A DNA stretch of 64,000 bases from Rhodeus uyekii. Its lineage: Eukaryota > Chordata > Actinopteri > Cypriniformes > Acheilognathidae. Positions within the stretch are counted from its first letter, which is position 1. Every line of letters starts with the position of its first letter. The notes beneath the pieces were generated by a model. It saw nothing but the letters and a program-made list of their open reading frames with translations. It had not been told where the DNA came from and searched no databases. Of the stretch, positions 1 to 13,700 are shown piece after piece. The stretch spans positions 1,234,501 to 1,298,500 of the forward strand of contig JAWRVZ010000077.1 in NCBI GenBank assembly GCA_037043235.1, read 5' to 3'. Made by a program: the position numbers and the translations under genes.

Positions 1-1358
1 CATGTAATAACCTAGAATACGGTCGAACACTTAATGGCTGCTCTGTCAAGTCTTCGTCACCAGGTGAGCTCTTTGATGCCAATCTATCATTTCAAAGCCC
101 CGTTTCTAGCAGCCGTATTTACACCATCTTAAAAGAATATCTAATTTACGTCATGCTCTCAACAACAAATGCAGAAAAGTTAGCTCAAGGCTAGAGCTCT
201 GCATGCTTAATAAAACTCCAGCGGGTTCAAAACGCAGCAGCTCATGTTCTTACTAGAGCCAGGAAGTATGAGCATATGAGCCCTGTTCTGTCAACACTGC
301 ATTGGCTCAATATTAAACACCGAATGCAAAGCACTAAATGATTTAGCTCCCCAATACTTGAGCGAGCTCTTAACACATTATAGTCCTTCGTCTATTGCTC
401 AATTCTGGCCAGCTGAGAATACGTCAACTGTTGGCGGTTGATTCCCTTCCCATTTAGCACCCAAACTCAGGAATAGACTTCTTAGCCTTGTTCAGGAAGC
501 AGACACATAAATCTAGACTTAAAAACACATCTTTAACCTGGCATGCACCTAACACATTATACATGTCTAGTATTGAAATATATTAAATGAATGTTAAGCT
601 GCATAAATTAGGTCAACTGAAACAGGAACACTTCCTAAAACACCTGATGTACTTGTTACATCATACGAAGAATGGCATCTACACTAGTATTAGTCTGTCG
701 GTCTCATCCTTATCCCGAGGTTACCGTAGTCAGCCGCATCCGGTCCGTATATCTGCAACTAGACACGACCAAAACGCAGCCCTGGATGTCAGCAGAGACA
801 GTGTCTACTAGACAATCCCCTGTGAAGGCCTCATCGACATAGCCATCAGCAGAGACCGCAAGAACCAGACAGGTCCTCCGCACAGACCCTATGGCCAGCT
901 TTGGCTCCATACCAGCATGATGAATCGATCTTTAAGCAAAAGGAACTGGATGAATGTTTGAATGCTTCCGATCCCAATCTGAATTCTGATTTGTGATTGG
1001 CCTGAATCATAATGACAGTGAGCTCATTTGTAAGCCAGAGGAGCCTGAGCCTGGTTTCTCCCAAGGTTTTGTCACCTGATGGAGTTTGGGTTCTTGGTCA
1101 CCGTCAGCTCTGGCTTGCTTAGTCAGGAACACTTAATAATAACAATATCAGAGACCTGACTGCACTGATGCTGTTGAATGAGAACTGAACTGAGCTGGAC
1201 AATGACATCTTTTGCAAAACTGCTATATAGATTAAGTTAACAGAACTGAAATCAACACTGAACTGACTTGAGCCGAAGTGAATCATTTTCACTATTATCA
1301 CTAAAGCTGCTTTGAAACAATGTGTACTCTATAAAGCACTACATAAATAAAGGTGACA
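1..1358 (+). mobile_element. L2-like LINE, degenerate 3' part
   Basis: A decayed non-LTR retrotransposon tail, cut by the window start. Broken plus-strand reading frames around 85-110 read FDANLSFQS. Frames around 205-400 read LQRVQNAAAHVLTRARKYEH and then a segment like STLHWLNIKHRI and LAPQYLSELLTHYS. These match the C-terminal part of reverse transcriptases of teleost L2-type LINEs, known from recall of the family. A long 3' UTR follows, with the phrases 'ggtttctcccaaggtttt' and 'gatggagtttgggttcttgg'. It ends in 'ctacataaataaaggtgac', the usual L2-type tail in cyprinids. Several frameshifts and a deletion after about 150 mean it cannot be active. It sits antisense inside the intron after the last visible adipor2 exon. 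The family call is by eye; the boundaries between decayed coding part and UTR are approximate. Confidence 0.8.
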
Positions 1359-1589
1359 AAATAACACTCATTAAGCACCAAGTGCAAGCAAAACTTGGCA
1401 GAAAACAATCAGAAAAAAACCGAATATAACTTTATGGCAAGTGGCTGAAAGTCACATTTAAATGTTATGGTGTGTTAGAGGAGGATTTGAAGTAAACTAC
1501 TCTGAACATACAGGAGCTAAACCTACTAAAAATCACCAGATGACCTGTCAGTCTGCTTTCATCTTAAACATAACGGGACTGTGTCTTAC

Positions 1590-1777
1590 CGGCCCTGACT
1601 CCGCGGTACTGTGGCGTGGCGAAGAAATCACACTGTGAGACTGTGATGGCGGCGATCCCCAGGATACACACCACTATCAGGTATATGAAACAGGGCTGAG
1701 GAGAGCAGTAGAAGGAGTAATACAGCCATGGTACAAAACTGCCCATGATCAGGAACGCAATGCCGGAATAGTCTAAC
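1590..1777 (-). CDS. adipor2: adipor2 coding exon 5 (last visible)
   Basis: 188 nt, entered with one base completing Lys183 and left after the first base of codon 246. The acceptor is cctgtcacag|gtta and the donor gccg|gtaagac. It encodes LDYSGIAFLIMGSF, then WLYYSFYCSPQPCFIYLIV and the loop ATPQYRGVRAG, i.e. transmembrane helices of the receptor core. The Asp of LDYSG (185) is the conserved active-site aspartate. The loop reads SQCDFFATPQ, whereas human has Trp in place of this Cys (residue 232). Confidence 0.93.
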
Positions 1778-4700
1778 CTGTGACAGGATTGAAGGAGAAA
1801 GAGGAGGATAAGAGATGCATTCATACATTCAAAACATACTGAACTTCATCAATAACCTTCATGAACGAACAATTGAATACATTTACAGACTAATAAATGA
1901 CAGACATGATCATAGCGCATCAACTAATATTAAGGTACAGAATTGGATCATTAAGTATTACCCACAATTCCTCCCTGAAAATGTCTGCGAGATCCCTATA
2001 ATAAGGATCGTTTGGAGTAAGTGTTCTTACTTTGAGAAGACGCGGGACACCCCCTCCGAGTGGCAGTAGACTGTGTGAAAGAGCCAGGAGAAGGAGAGGC
2101 AGAGAATGGCTCCCAGGAAGAACATGCCAATGACGATCTTCTCTTGGAATGGTGCCACGAATGACATATTGGGTCTGAACATGTACACGATGCCCAGACA
2201 GAGAAAGAACAGGCAGCCTGACGACACAAGGGAAATGATGGTTAGTGTAAAATCTATGCAGATAAATGTTAATTTTACAATTGATAAATTTTTACTCCCC
2301 GCCACCCGCTATTTAAGTACAAAGAGTAAAATCAAACTGAACTCAAAGCAAATCAGAAGGCTTAGCGGTTACTAGTAGACCGACATCACCAGTCCAAAGG
2401 TGTAGAAGATCAATAGCTGCTTATTACCATCTCACCTCACGATCAAGCCAAGAGTCCATTATGTTTATGACCTTACACCCATCCCCATTTCCCCATGCAA
2501 TGTGAAATATGCTCACATTTCTCTAGGTGGCAGGACAGAGTCAGGCTATGCTGAAAGGGAGCACTGACTGTGCTGATGTATTGCCATTTAATTTAGAAGT
2601 CATTTTATCCATTATAGTAGGTAGTAAGTAAATAACGTTTTATAGTGTACCGAGAAGATGTGTCCAAATGTTGCCCGTTTCTGTGTGGATTCTGAAGATG
2701 CTCTTGAAGCAGGCTCTGAAGGAGGGCATGGGTGGCCGGTGCCCATGCAGCAGGAAGTCATTATCCTTCAGCCAATCAGGGAGGACGTCGTGAGGAATGA
2801 CACGCCATCTCCCCTCCCACATCTAAGACAGAAAAATTAAAAGCGTCACTGCAAGCTCTCAAAAGCAACCCTGTAGTTTTGGAAAGATGACATATCAGGC
2901 CACTCTTTGACGTGTCATTACACTGAGCTCAGGTCGCCATTACTGGTTGGCATGAGAAAAGCCCTCTCATTTAACTTCGGAAAGCAATTATACGGTCTAT
3001 GCGTGTATGTGAGAGATAAGCATTATAGTAATTATGAGGTAAGGGGCAAGCAAAAATTACACCGAGCCAGAAATACACTGTAGAAGTGTGTTAGCTCAAA
3101 ACTAGGTACACAAGCTTGTGTATTACTGCATTACGTATACAATGAATTCACAGCATAAGTCAACTACTGTCATAGTTTATAGCTTGCTACCTGATTAATA
3201 AAACATACGGCTTAAAGACATTGGATAAGTCTATTGCTCCCTCAACTACCAAGTCTAATTACCTGTAAAATAATGCAAGAGCACACGTGAAGTACAACGT
3301 CTTAGGCCAACACTTCCTTAAACACACTTGTGTAGGATGTGTTGCTTTCCTAAGACCAAATAAATACTGTTATGTTGAAAAAAAAAAAAAAAAAGAGAAG
3401 TGATTTGACCAAAAGGAAAAACGAAATCTATAATTTTATAGTCCTTGTGAACTAGCTGAATTGTGTGTTATTTTTAAACTGTGAACCACAACTAGATTTT
3501 TTTTTTGCTCTTGTGTGGTTTTCAAAAAACTAGGTTGCCCAGCTTCTTTACCAGCAGTGGTGACGCTTCTGAGAAGCAATGTTAGTTTCCATTTAGTGCT
3601 CTGCCAAACAAGACTGACGAAAACCACCCCTGTGATCACAGGATTACACCTGCAAGTGCAGCACATACAGCGACTATAGCCGAGGGCAAAGAGGCCTATG
3701 TCTATATTCTGTTGAGAAATGTTCTTAGCTCTTATACCTTTAAATAAATAAACCAAACCAAATAAATCTAGGTCATGTTTGATTGGCACTCCATGAAGAG
3801 CCTTTTGGTCATCTGTCAAGATGTGTTCTCAAAGTCTGCATTCCTAGAAGTGTTCCTTTCAAGACCGTACCTGAGTGCTGATAGTGAATGGCATTGATTG
3901 GATCTTGCACTGTGTTTGCTCTTCAACACAGAGAGCTTTGGCTTCTTCCCCAGAGGGAGAGAGGAAGGAAAGAGCCATTAAAGCAGAAGGGGCTCAAAAA
4001 GCAAACTAAACTTGAGCTGGTTTATAGGGCACAGCATTGCCGCACACACTAACAAAGGACTGCTTTCAGTTCCTGTTCCTCTGAATACAAGATTGAGATG
4101 AGAGGCTGCTGGAGCCAGGAGATGGGCGCCTGGTTTGGCAAGGATGATTTCCGTATTGGTGGACTGTACAAAAGCAGCTGAGAGCACTTAGCTCTTGTTA
4201 TGTGCGTTGATGTCATCGGTTTAATCTCACAGTATGACCCTCAACTTATAAACTCAATGACGATGCGCATCTGTGTTTATGGAGTGCGAGCTGGGTCTCA
4301 GCTGCAGAATGAATGTGCATGTGTGTTGGTGTGTGAAATGAATGAAAGATATTCTGACCTTGTGCACAAACTCCTCCATCCTCTCCATGGCATGGTGTGC
4401 CTGTAGCAGAAGGCCTTCGTCAGAGCTCTTCTCTTCCTCTTCCTCTTCTCTTTCTGTCGTTTGCTCCTTTTCATGTTTAACCCTCCTTGCAAAGAGGCAC
4501 TGAAAACACAAATGCAAAGTAGTCAGGTTTAATAGTAATAAGATAATTAATTTAGGTCACATTTTAGCATATAATCCAATTGGTAAAGATGCATCTATAA
4601 ATATTGCACTAAATTAAAGATTTCTTTTCTTTTCTAAATGAATATAAATCCAGGAAAACTCACTGCTCAAACTTCAGTTGTTAGACAACTAGTCAACCAT

Positions 4701-7700
4701 CCTGACCCAAAGACCCAGTCAGCCAGGACATTACACCCAGAGCCCAAATAAAAGGTAATTTAAGTACTCTCTCTAACACACACACACTCAGTTTAATTAT
4801 TGCTGCATTGATTGGTCCGACCTTGCTTATGGCATGTTCTCAGCGCTTTGTGTGTTAGAAGCAAAGCCCTGCTGACTCGTTCCAATTTATCTTTCTGTGC
4901 ACAGCGTGTGCTTATACCAGCAATCAGCGCATATATTCGCCCCAAGAGGCTTACATTTGCTCATCTATCAAACACACAATGTTGAACACACTAGGGTGCA
5001 TGTGCAAACATCACTAAAACAAACCATTAACAATATCAGGGAGAACATTCTCTCAGGTACTCCCACTGCTCAGATATATACAAACACCCGTGTACAAGTT
5101 TGGCTATACTTGTGAGGGCCAAATGTCCTTATTTATATAGAGAGAGATATCATGACAACAAACTAGTGATTATATTTTACAGGTCCACATTAGTTTTCAT
5201 TTAAATCTAGTGTTGGGCACATTACTGTGATGGTTAGGTTTAGGGGTTGCGTTAGGCCACAGAAAATGTCATTAACCTAATCAATGGAACTTTGTGATTT
5301 CCTCACTAATATAGTGAAACAAATGTGTGCATTCCCAGAGCAATCTGTGTTGAATAAATAGTGTTGGCTTTGCCTTGTAGCAGATCTGCAGTAAAAGGAT
5401 GTGTCCCAAATTGCTGAACAAACAGATTAGAGAGGAGAACAGGTTGCAGAGGGTGAAAGTGTGAGGTGTTGTTTAGTAGCACAGGTTAACAGGCCTCTCT
5501 TAAGCAGATCAGACTTGGACGGTGGGACAATCAGCATCTTTGTAATCAGCGCTGACGTGGCACTAATTCCCAAGCAGCTTTTTTGAATAGCACCCTCCCC
5601 TTTCCTTTGGCCTATACTGAAACACACAGCTGGAGGGTGTCCTCAACAGAATAAGGTCTGACTGGAACAGAGGCATGGACACAGATGACCTTGAAGGCCC
5701 TGCACTGTAGTGTCAGCGACACTTCCACCGGACAGCCAGCAGGGGTCCTAATGCAGTGCGTTCAGCACCATTTTGATAGTGTAAACACAGATGACAAGAC
5801 AAATATTAACTGCGCACGCATCTGAACCACATTTTTCACTCTCTAATTAGGTGTAGTCAGTCAATAAAATTAGAAATAGGCTCTTTGCTTTCTTGCACCT
5901 CATTTTTTTCTTTAGCCCAGCAGTGCTTTAAGGGAGGTCCATAAATAGACACACTTCAATGGTTTCTAAACTTATTCAGCCTTGAGTTTAGCTATTCAAC
6001 ATCAAAATAGCAGAAAGGCAAATTGCATTTTTTTTTGCATCAAACGAAGTGTTTCAACAACACAAGCCTTAAAGTTGAAGAAAAAATAATAATGAAATTG
6101 TGAAATGAAAGGATCAAAATTGACTTAATTTAATAAAACACCAACTTAAAGTATAAACAGTAACAGAAAAAAATATATATATTTTACTTGACAGTTAATT
6201 ATATTTCAATAAAATATTTTAATACAATTGTTTTGAATTATAATAGCATTTAATACAAGTAACATTTTTATTGATTTATTAACGATACAATTTGTGTTAA
6301 AAATGACCAATTATCAGCATTAAATTATGATTTTTTTTTTAAATTCCCTTTCATTTCATTTAAGTTTAACTGATGAAGATTGAAAGGCATCAGTTTAAAA
6401 ATCACATTTTTGTTATCAAAAAAAACTTTCTACTGCAAAGTCTCTATAAAGCAGCTACTTAAGCCATATCTAAGGGTCAAGGGTCACAGCAAAACAAACT
6501 TCTACGTGTCCTAAATACATTTTCACGTGACTAACTGTCTAAGACAGGAAATCTAGGTCAGCTCCATGGATATGTAAACCTGTGAACAGACAGGTCACGG
6601 TTAAAAGGCTCACCAGATAACAGTGTGTCTTTCTTTCATCAACAAGAGGAGCCAACCAGAACCAGAACTGGATCTATAATGCATGAATAACCTACTTCTG
6701 ATGCCTGCCAGCAAGACAGCATACTGACGGTGTTCGGGTCGCTCGTATTACAAGACTACGTGAGCAAATTAAACGTGGTGACTGTTACACTTTTTCACAA
6801 TGCTTTAAAACATTAAAGCATGCTATTCCATAGCTCTAATAATAAATATACCACCCGTGCTTCCTGTAAATGTGTGTGGTTCAGAGATCCTGTTAGTGTA
6901 CTTTATGCCTAAAAAGCCAAAACTAGAGCTCTCACAAGGCTTAAAAGGCCTATAAAGAAACCACCGAGGCAAATGACTCTTGTACACGCTGCTAAAGACA
7001 TGTGAACAGACTCCTTGATAATCTCATGGTCTTTGTGAAGTGCTGCTGTAAATGCATCCTGTAGTTGATTCTCCAGTTTGAGTATGTTCAGAAGGGCAGG
7101 GTGTGAAATAAAGGTTTCAACTTGGTCACTAAAGGAACTCAAACACACCCAGAAAAAAACAAAACAATTCGAGTTAAGCCAGAAAAACACATTGATGTGA
7201 ACACCTCAGAAAGGCATGCATGAGCACAGAGTGATACAACCAGTGTCTCACTCTTTCTGAAAGTGTAGAATGAAGGAAATGGGAAGTATTTACATCAGAT
7301 AGAACTTGACATGAGAAATGGCACCATAAATTTTAGAGGCTTTATAACTTCCTCTGAAGTCAACACTAGATAAAGCTACGACAATATACATTTAAAAAAA
7401 AGAAATAAAAATTATATGTCAAATTAATAAAAGCATTGTGCTAACCACTGTCTAATTGTACATGTAAATAATTTATATTAAACATATGCAATTTACTGGA
7501 TTGTCCAAAAATAGGTGGCGTTACCTAATAGCATTTAAATCTACTGAATTTCCAATAAAAAAAAAATCCATCTTGTGATACATTAAAGTAGGAGTCATTT
7601 TATATCACAGTAACAATATATAAGATTTTGGTTATCCCATCCAGCCTTAATCCTAGAGTAATTGAGATTTGCAGTGTTATGCGCACTGCATGCACTGATT

Positions 7701-10700
7701 GGTTGAATGTAATGACCCTCTCTAGAGATCATCAAGTACCATAATCACTTTCCTGTCAGACGGGTGTGTGTGGGGTGGGGTCAGTTTGCTTGTTTGCTGG
7801 GGACACTGTTGGGACAAAATGTATGTGTCTGTGTAATGGAAAGAAGCAAGAGTAAATACATAAAAAAACTGGCTCAACAACTCCTAAAACAACCAAGAGG
7901 TTTTATTATGGACCCTGATGGGGAAAGTATTTTATTCTAGATTATATTAATAAAATGCTTCAGTGCAACATTGTACTCCAGTCCACTCAAGCTCTTCAGT
8001 ATGATCACCCAAGCCTGCAGTGACACGCAGTCTGTCTGATGTGCTGGGTTTAGCATGACTCAGCCGTAATACCCACACCACCTGCTACTAAGAACATGAA
8101 CAGCATCTTAAAAGCTTTGTTTAGGTGATGGGTTTCCTTCACTGATCAGAGACAAGAGACCATATATGGTGAAAATAAAGCAGCACGTATGTACAAGACG
8201 CATCAGTGCCTACAGTTCCTATAGCAAACTAATAGCGTCCATATATACAAGTTAGTCAAGGTTTCTTGGACCAACAATTGTAATCTAGTGATCACATTGC
8301 CATTTTCCTTGCCTCTGCATTTACTTGATACATTTTATTAAGACACATGATCCATCAGAAATCATTCTGATATGCTGATCTGATGCTTAATCGTCATTTT
8401 CAGGATTCTGTGATGAATTAAACAGCATTTATTTGAAATAAATATATTTTATAACATAAAACACTTAAGTCACATTTTATCATTTTATTGCATTTATTGT
8501 ACATAGAAAATTAAATTAAAACTCCTGACCTAAATTTTTTTGCATGACAGTGAATATTAAGATGGCTTCATTTAAAAGAAATCAAGATAAGTCATGCATT
8601 GCCATTATACTCTTAAGTGGACAAAACATTAAACTTCATCAGTAAATTATTAAACAAACTTCAAAATACAGAACTGGAATGAATAGTAGATTTTTCTGAA
8701 TTTTCTCTCTGAAAGTCAGACATGGGATCTCTGCAGGAGGCCAGCAGGGCTCTCTGTCAGCTTTGGGGTCTCATGTGAGATTAGCGAGAGGATGGCAGGT
8801 CGTATTGTATTCCAGCACACATCTGGAAGTCAGATTATAGAGCCTGAATATATGTGAGCTACAGAGAATGAGGCCAAGCTCAAATGATCCTCAAAAACAC
8901 AAATGACACACCTCGAAGAAGAAAAAAGGGGCCTAAACAACTGCTTTACTGTAATCTACTGATGGGTTTTTAACGACAAACCTCTTACATTATAGATTCA
9001 TTAAACTGTGTTCTAACCAGTTACAACATAGCTCTACAGCACTTTACAGTTGTAATTATTTTGTCCTCTCTGAAAGTAAAATATGGTCCAACAAAACATC
9101 TGATGTTTAATATAGCAATATTTAGGCCATAGAGGACTTCTCAGACTAAAACAGAAACCAATCGCCTATCAAAATGTCTTGTAGGTCATAGTTGTAGCTG
9201 CTTAGTACAACAACAAATGTGATTAATATCTTGGTGCTTTATGACATCGGGCTTGGTGAGGACACGGTGTGAAGGTTCACACAAAGGCATTTTCCATCAT
9301 TAAATGACCTCATTAAGTCAACAGTTTAACCAGTCATGGTGGTAAATGCTGTTCAAACATCAATAGACAGGCTATTGCTGTGTGAACACAGTCAAAATAT
9401 TTATGCCAAGCATGCTGGCACATCATCACGGGCAATATAAAAATAACGTAGCACATATGCAAAGCACTTAAAGGTGCCTTTGAAGGACCTCATGACATAT
9501 TTTGAGACAGAGGCACGTGTTCAGTGACAAACAATAGCAGCAGCAGAAGTATGGCACAGTAGGGATATGATCCTGTGCATTTCAATTCCTGGAATACTGG
9601 GAACATCCTTTTCCTGGCCTCTGGAATGGCTAAGCCTCAGCAGGAGGGCCTCGAGTCTCATTTAGTACAGTTCAGCGGCTACAACATCTACACATCTCTG
9701 AAGCAGAACATTTTTTTACACGGCCAAGTGATTTCATTTGCTTTACAATCAATAAACTAAGCAGTGGTCGGATGCTAAACACATGGACACACTACTATCA
9801 TTCAATAAAAAAGTTAATGTTTTAGAAGGAAGTCTCTTATGCTCACAAATAATTTATTTGCTCAAACAATACAGTAGGTAAACGTTAATTGTGGAATTTT
9901 ATTACAACTTAAAGAATGCGTTTTAATTGTATTTGAATAAATTTCAAATTGGAGCTCAAATGTAAAGTTCACAAGACCAGCATTTATTTGAATCTTTTGT
10001 AACATTAATAAAAAGTACTAATTTCTTATTAAACCCCAAGTTTTGGACTTTAGTCTTTGTTTTTTTTAAGGGAAAGTTCTCCTCCTGATAAACGGCTGTC
10101 CAATATCTCAGGACTGACAACATGTCAAGGGTTTGAGGGTCAGTCATAATCAACAGAACTGAACGTTGAACAAAATCTATCGTTAAGATTACACGTGCAC
10201 CCCAGGACTTGTGATTGCACAACCTTCAGAGAAGTTCCTGAAGTCCAGAGCCACATGTTTATTTCATTTCCCTCTTTGTACAGAATCACATCCCACGAAA
10301 CAGATTTGTCTTGCAAAACAACATTTTTGTCCTTGGTTCACTGAAAGCAGAATACAATCTAGCCAAACGGGTTTAGTCAGCAGCATTTGCAACTGATAAG
10401 AATCACTTCAGACCAGCACAAAAATATGACATGACTGAGTGTACAGAGAACAACAACATTGTGTTTAAACGCAATAGTGACTTGTTTTCATTTTCTTCAG
10501 GGCATATTTTCCTCTATTGCCTTCACAAATGATAGATATGGATAACCGTCGTCGCAGTAAGATTGACCTGATATACACTGCCTAACAATTCATATAATCT
10601 GTGTGCATTCACACAATTTTAGTGCCATCTATGCCTTCTGGTCACATCACTTAGAAAGAACCTCCTATGGGAACAAGTTTGTAACTTTCAGTTGCCTAGT

Positions 10701-13700
10701 CGGGGAGACAATGTCCCACAGGACTAATTTTGTCTTCGCTTACTAAGAATCCTACGGTTTGTGCATTCCCGTCACCATGCTCTCCTTAGGGACGAGTGTT
10801 TAAGACCACAAGGTTTGGCAGACCCCTGGCCATCCATTCTTCTTAATCCTCCTCCTGTCTTCAGCCACTCTACCTTCCACAACACACACAACAGGTTTTA
10901 CACAGTGGAACCACATTTTCTTGCTCAACCAGGAACTGACCTTTATACAGACTAACCTCAGCACCAATGTTGATTCACGCATGCAAGGCTGACTCAAACT
11001 CTCGCTTCGGATGCACAAACAGAATTTTTCAACCTTTGCGAATCCTCAAGGACAGGAAGCTGGAATTAATAAAGCCCTTTCTCTCTTTATACAAAAATGT
11101 CTCAAATCTCTCTCATAGACATGGGAATTATCGAACTAATTACATGAGACTAGTTACTTAGGTTAACAAAACATATAACAAATACAAATAATTTTTATTG
11201 AGGAACGTTTACACATTTCATGGCTCCATGGTATTTCCAGATAGTCAGGCTTTAATTGGGATAATTTTACCAATGCACTCTACCACATTGGTTTCCTTAG
11301 AAATGAACAACTGCAATTAGGCTACACGTTGGTGTATGCATTACGTGTCTTAGATGAGGAGGAAGAACAAACTACCACAACCTGGAAATCACCAGAGGAA
11401 GTTCTGACTATTGTGAGAGTTATCAGGGTTAATCGTTTTTCGTTCACCGGATGGCGGGTTGCAAACTATGACATCACGAAAGAGTGATTAAAGCGACATT
11501 CACTTTATCCTACTTGCATAAAAAAAAGCTTCACTTAGTCTTCCAAATCAACAGAATTAAGTAGTTTCTGGTTAAAAATTAAATGACCTTGGGGATCTGA
11601 GAGATCTCTAGTCTTCCTGCTGTTACCATATCAAAAACCAATCATCTAACAACACCGTTGCCATAGCACCAAGGCAGAGCTGCGGATTGGAGGAAAACGA
11701 CTCGTTACCTTTGAAAAACCAACGAGCATAATGCAAACAGATGACAAAAAAACCCTCTCATCAATAATACAACCTGAAGATCAATTTTCAATGCAACCAA
11801 CAAGCTGTAGCTTTACATCAAACTTAAATAAGACAATCACCTATCCCAACATCATCCTGCCTTGCAATAAAGCAGGTGTGCTTGGCAGTTGTTCTTTGAC
11901 CTATAAACAAGCTAACAGGTGTATTTATACTAGTGTAGTGAGCTTCAGTGCATGCTTTGATAAGCAGAAGAGATGGGCTTAATGTATGGTCCACTGCATA
12001 CAACCAATGTTTTTCAGTAGCAAGTCAAAATGTAAACAAAATATTTCTTTACAGAAGTAACGGGCTGCACACAACACATTCTAGTGTTATAACAGCAAGG
12101 TCGAATTAAACAAGGTGAATAAATATCTATATGCAGTGTGTGAACCTGGACAATTATAGCATACTCAGGGGAAAAATAGCTGATTCTCATTTTCCAGGTA
12201 TGCTCACACGTCACAGTCCCTCCTGTGTCTGGATGGACATTTAGTTGAATCAAACCATCATTCAATTTAACAACAATTTCTCTTAGTTGTAAAAAAGTAG
12301 AGTACTAAATAGCGTTCGCACTATGCAGATACAAAAAATGAACATGGTCCACCAGACACATGAGACAAAATAAACACCAAACAGTCTCTATTACTGTGTG
12401 CTGAGGCCTGTTTAAAATTTGATCAGCTTGGCCTTGTTGTTGTGGATCTACCTCAACCCAAAAAGCCAGTGGGGCGTCTGCTCGCTTTTGGAAATGGGAT
12501 AGTTTTACACCTGCCTTGTCTGACCACACCACGCCACAGCCTGGCAGCCAACCACCACTTGGCTCACAGTGACTGGCACAATTGTTGCCCGAGTCGGATT
12601 ACACAATACACAACCATTGTGTGCGTTTGAGTTGAATGCACGCAAATACAAAAACACATCTCTAAACCTGCTAACACAGTAACAGCTACCTGCACATCAG
12701 TGTAGCTGATTTAAAGATGTAGAGAAGAATGATTAAAAACCGAGCAAATAATATTAACAGGAAACGATCAATTGTAACAGTCTTTTCCTCGACAAGCATA
12801 TTCCTCTTGACAATCTTCTGAACCCGCACAGACTCCTCTGAGAGTAATAGACTGTCTATATTGGACTGTGATAAGTTATAGCTCACGGAAACAAACAACA
12901 CAGGTACATGATCACTGCAGTTCTTCTCTGCACTACACCTCAAATGATGAATTTGCTGGTCTCTAGGGCTATAATGGTCTTCAGATGCACATTAGAGTGT
13001 CCAGTCATTGTGAAGCATTCATTAATAGTTCATTAGCTTTTATAAACAGTCCATTGAGTTCTCAAGTGAGTGCACTTATCTTATTGACTGAGAATTATTT
13101 ATAAGCAACCAGTATGAAGTACTTGTGATCCCATACTTCTAAACACATGCACGTTAATGTTTCCGAAATGCAGGTTTTTAGTACAGATAAACATCACAGT
13201 CTGTGCTGTGGTTTATACACATCCTTTATAAAATCTGTTGTGAAACATCCTACACACAAACACCTGTAGCTGCACATCAGATTCATTCCTAATGTGTCAT
13301 ATTGCTACAAATGTTTATTTAGGCTAATGAACTGAATTACTTGCGAGACGAATTGCGTAATAGTATTCATATATAAATTTACTGAACATTAGTGCATTAG
13401 ATTGTACTGCTGGAAAACACTCAAATCTGTGTGTTCATGATTTTACCAAGGTTAAAGGAGTTTTATACGCTTAACTTTGCATTTTGCCAAACAATACCTC
13501 TAAACTGACATAGAGATCACAGTAACGCACTGCCTCTCATAGCTTTTTGTTTTATTACATTACGACTTTTAACAGGATATTTAGTAGTAGTCAACGTTTT
13601 TTAATAATCAATATCTAATAACAGGCTTGTTGGCCAAGTCTGATTAAGTGTATCATTGATATATCGTAAAGGCCTTTGTGTGCGGTGCTTACCCCGTTCT

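Larger units (their letters stand above)
4500..13692 (-). other. adipor2 intron 2 (9.2 kb)
   Basis: A long intron with no coding exon that I could recognise. It contains copies of dispersed AT-rich repeats (8300-8560 and 9825-10065) and one weak repeat candidate (5110-5330). The open frame at 6909-7190 (minus) reads like a protein but has no known domain and no convincing splice partner. A small in-phase adipor2 exon in here cannot be excluded. The remainder looks unstructured. Confidence 0.6.

Noticed and set aside
3436..3819. 127-codon minus-strand frame in adipor2 intron 3
   Set aside because: No known motif, no splice context in frame with adipor2, and low-complexity Lys/Thr text.
6909..7190. 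93-codon minus-strand frame resembling a protein
   Set aside because: No domain recognised, no partner exons or clear splice signals, and it lies in an adipor2 intron. Length is within chance.
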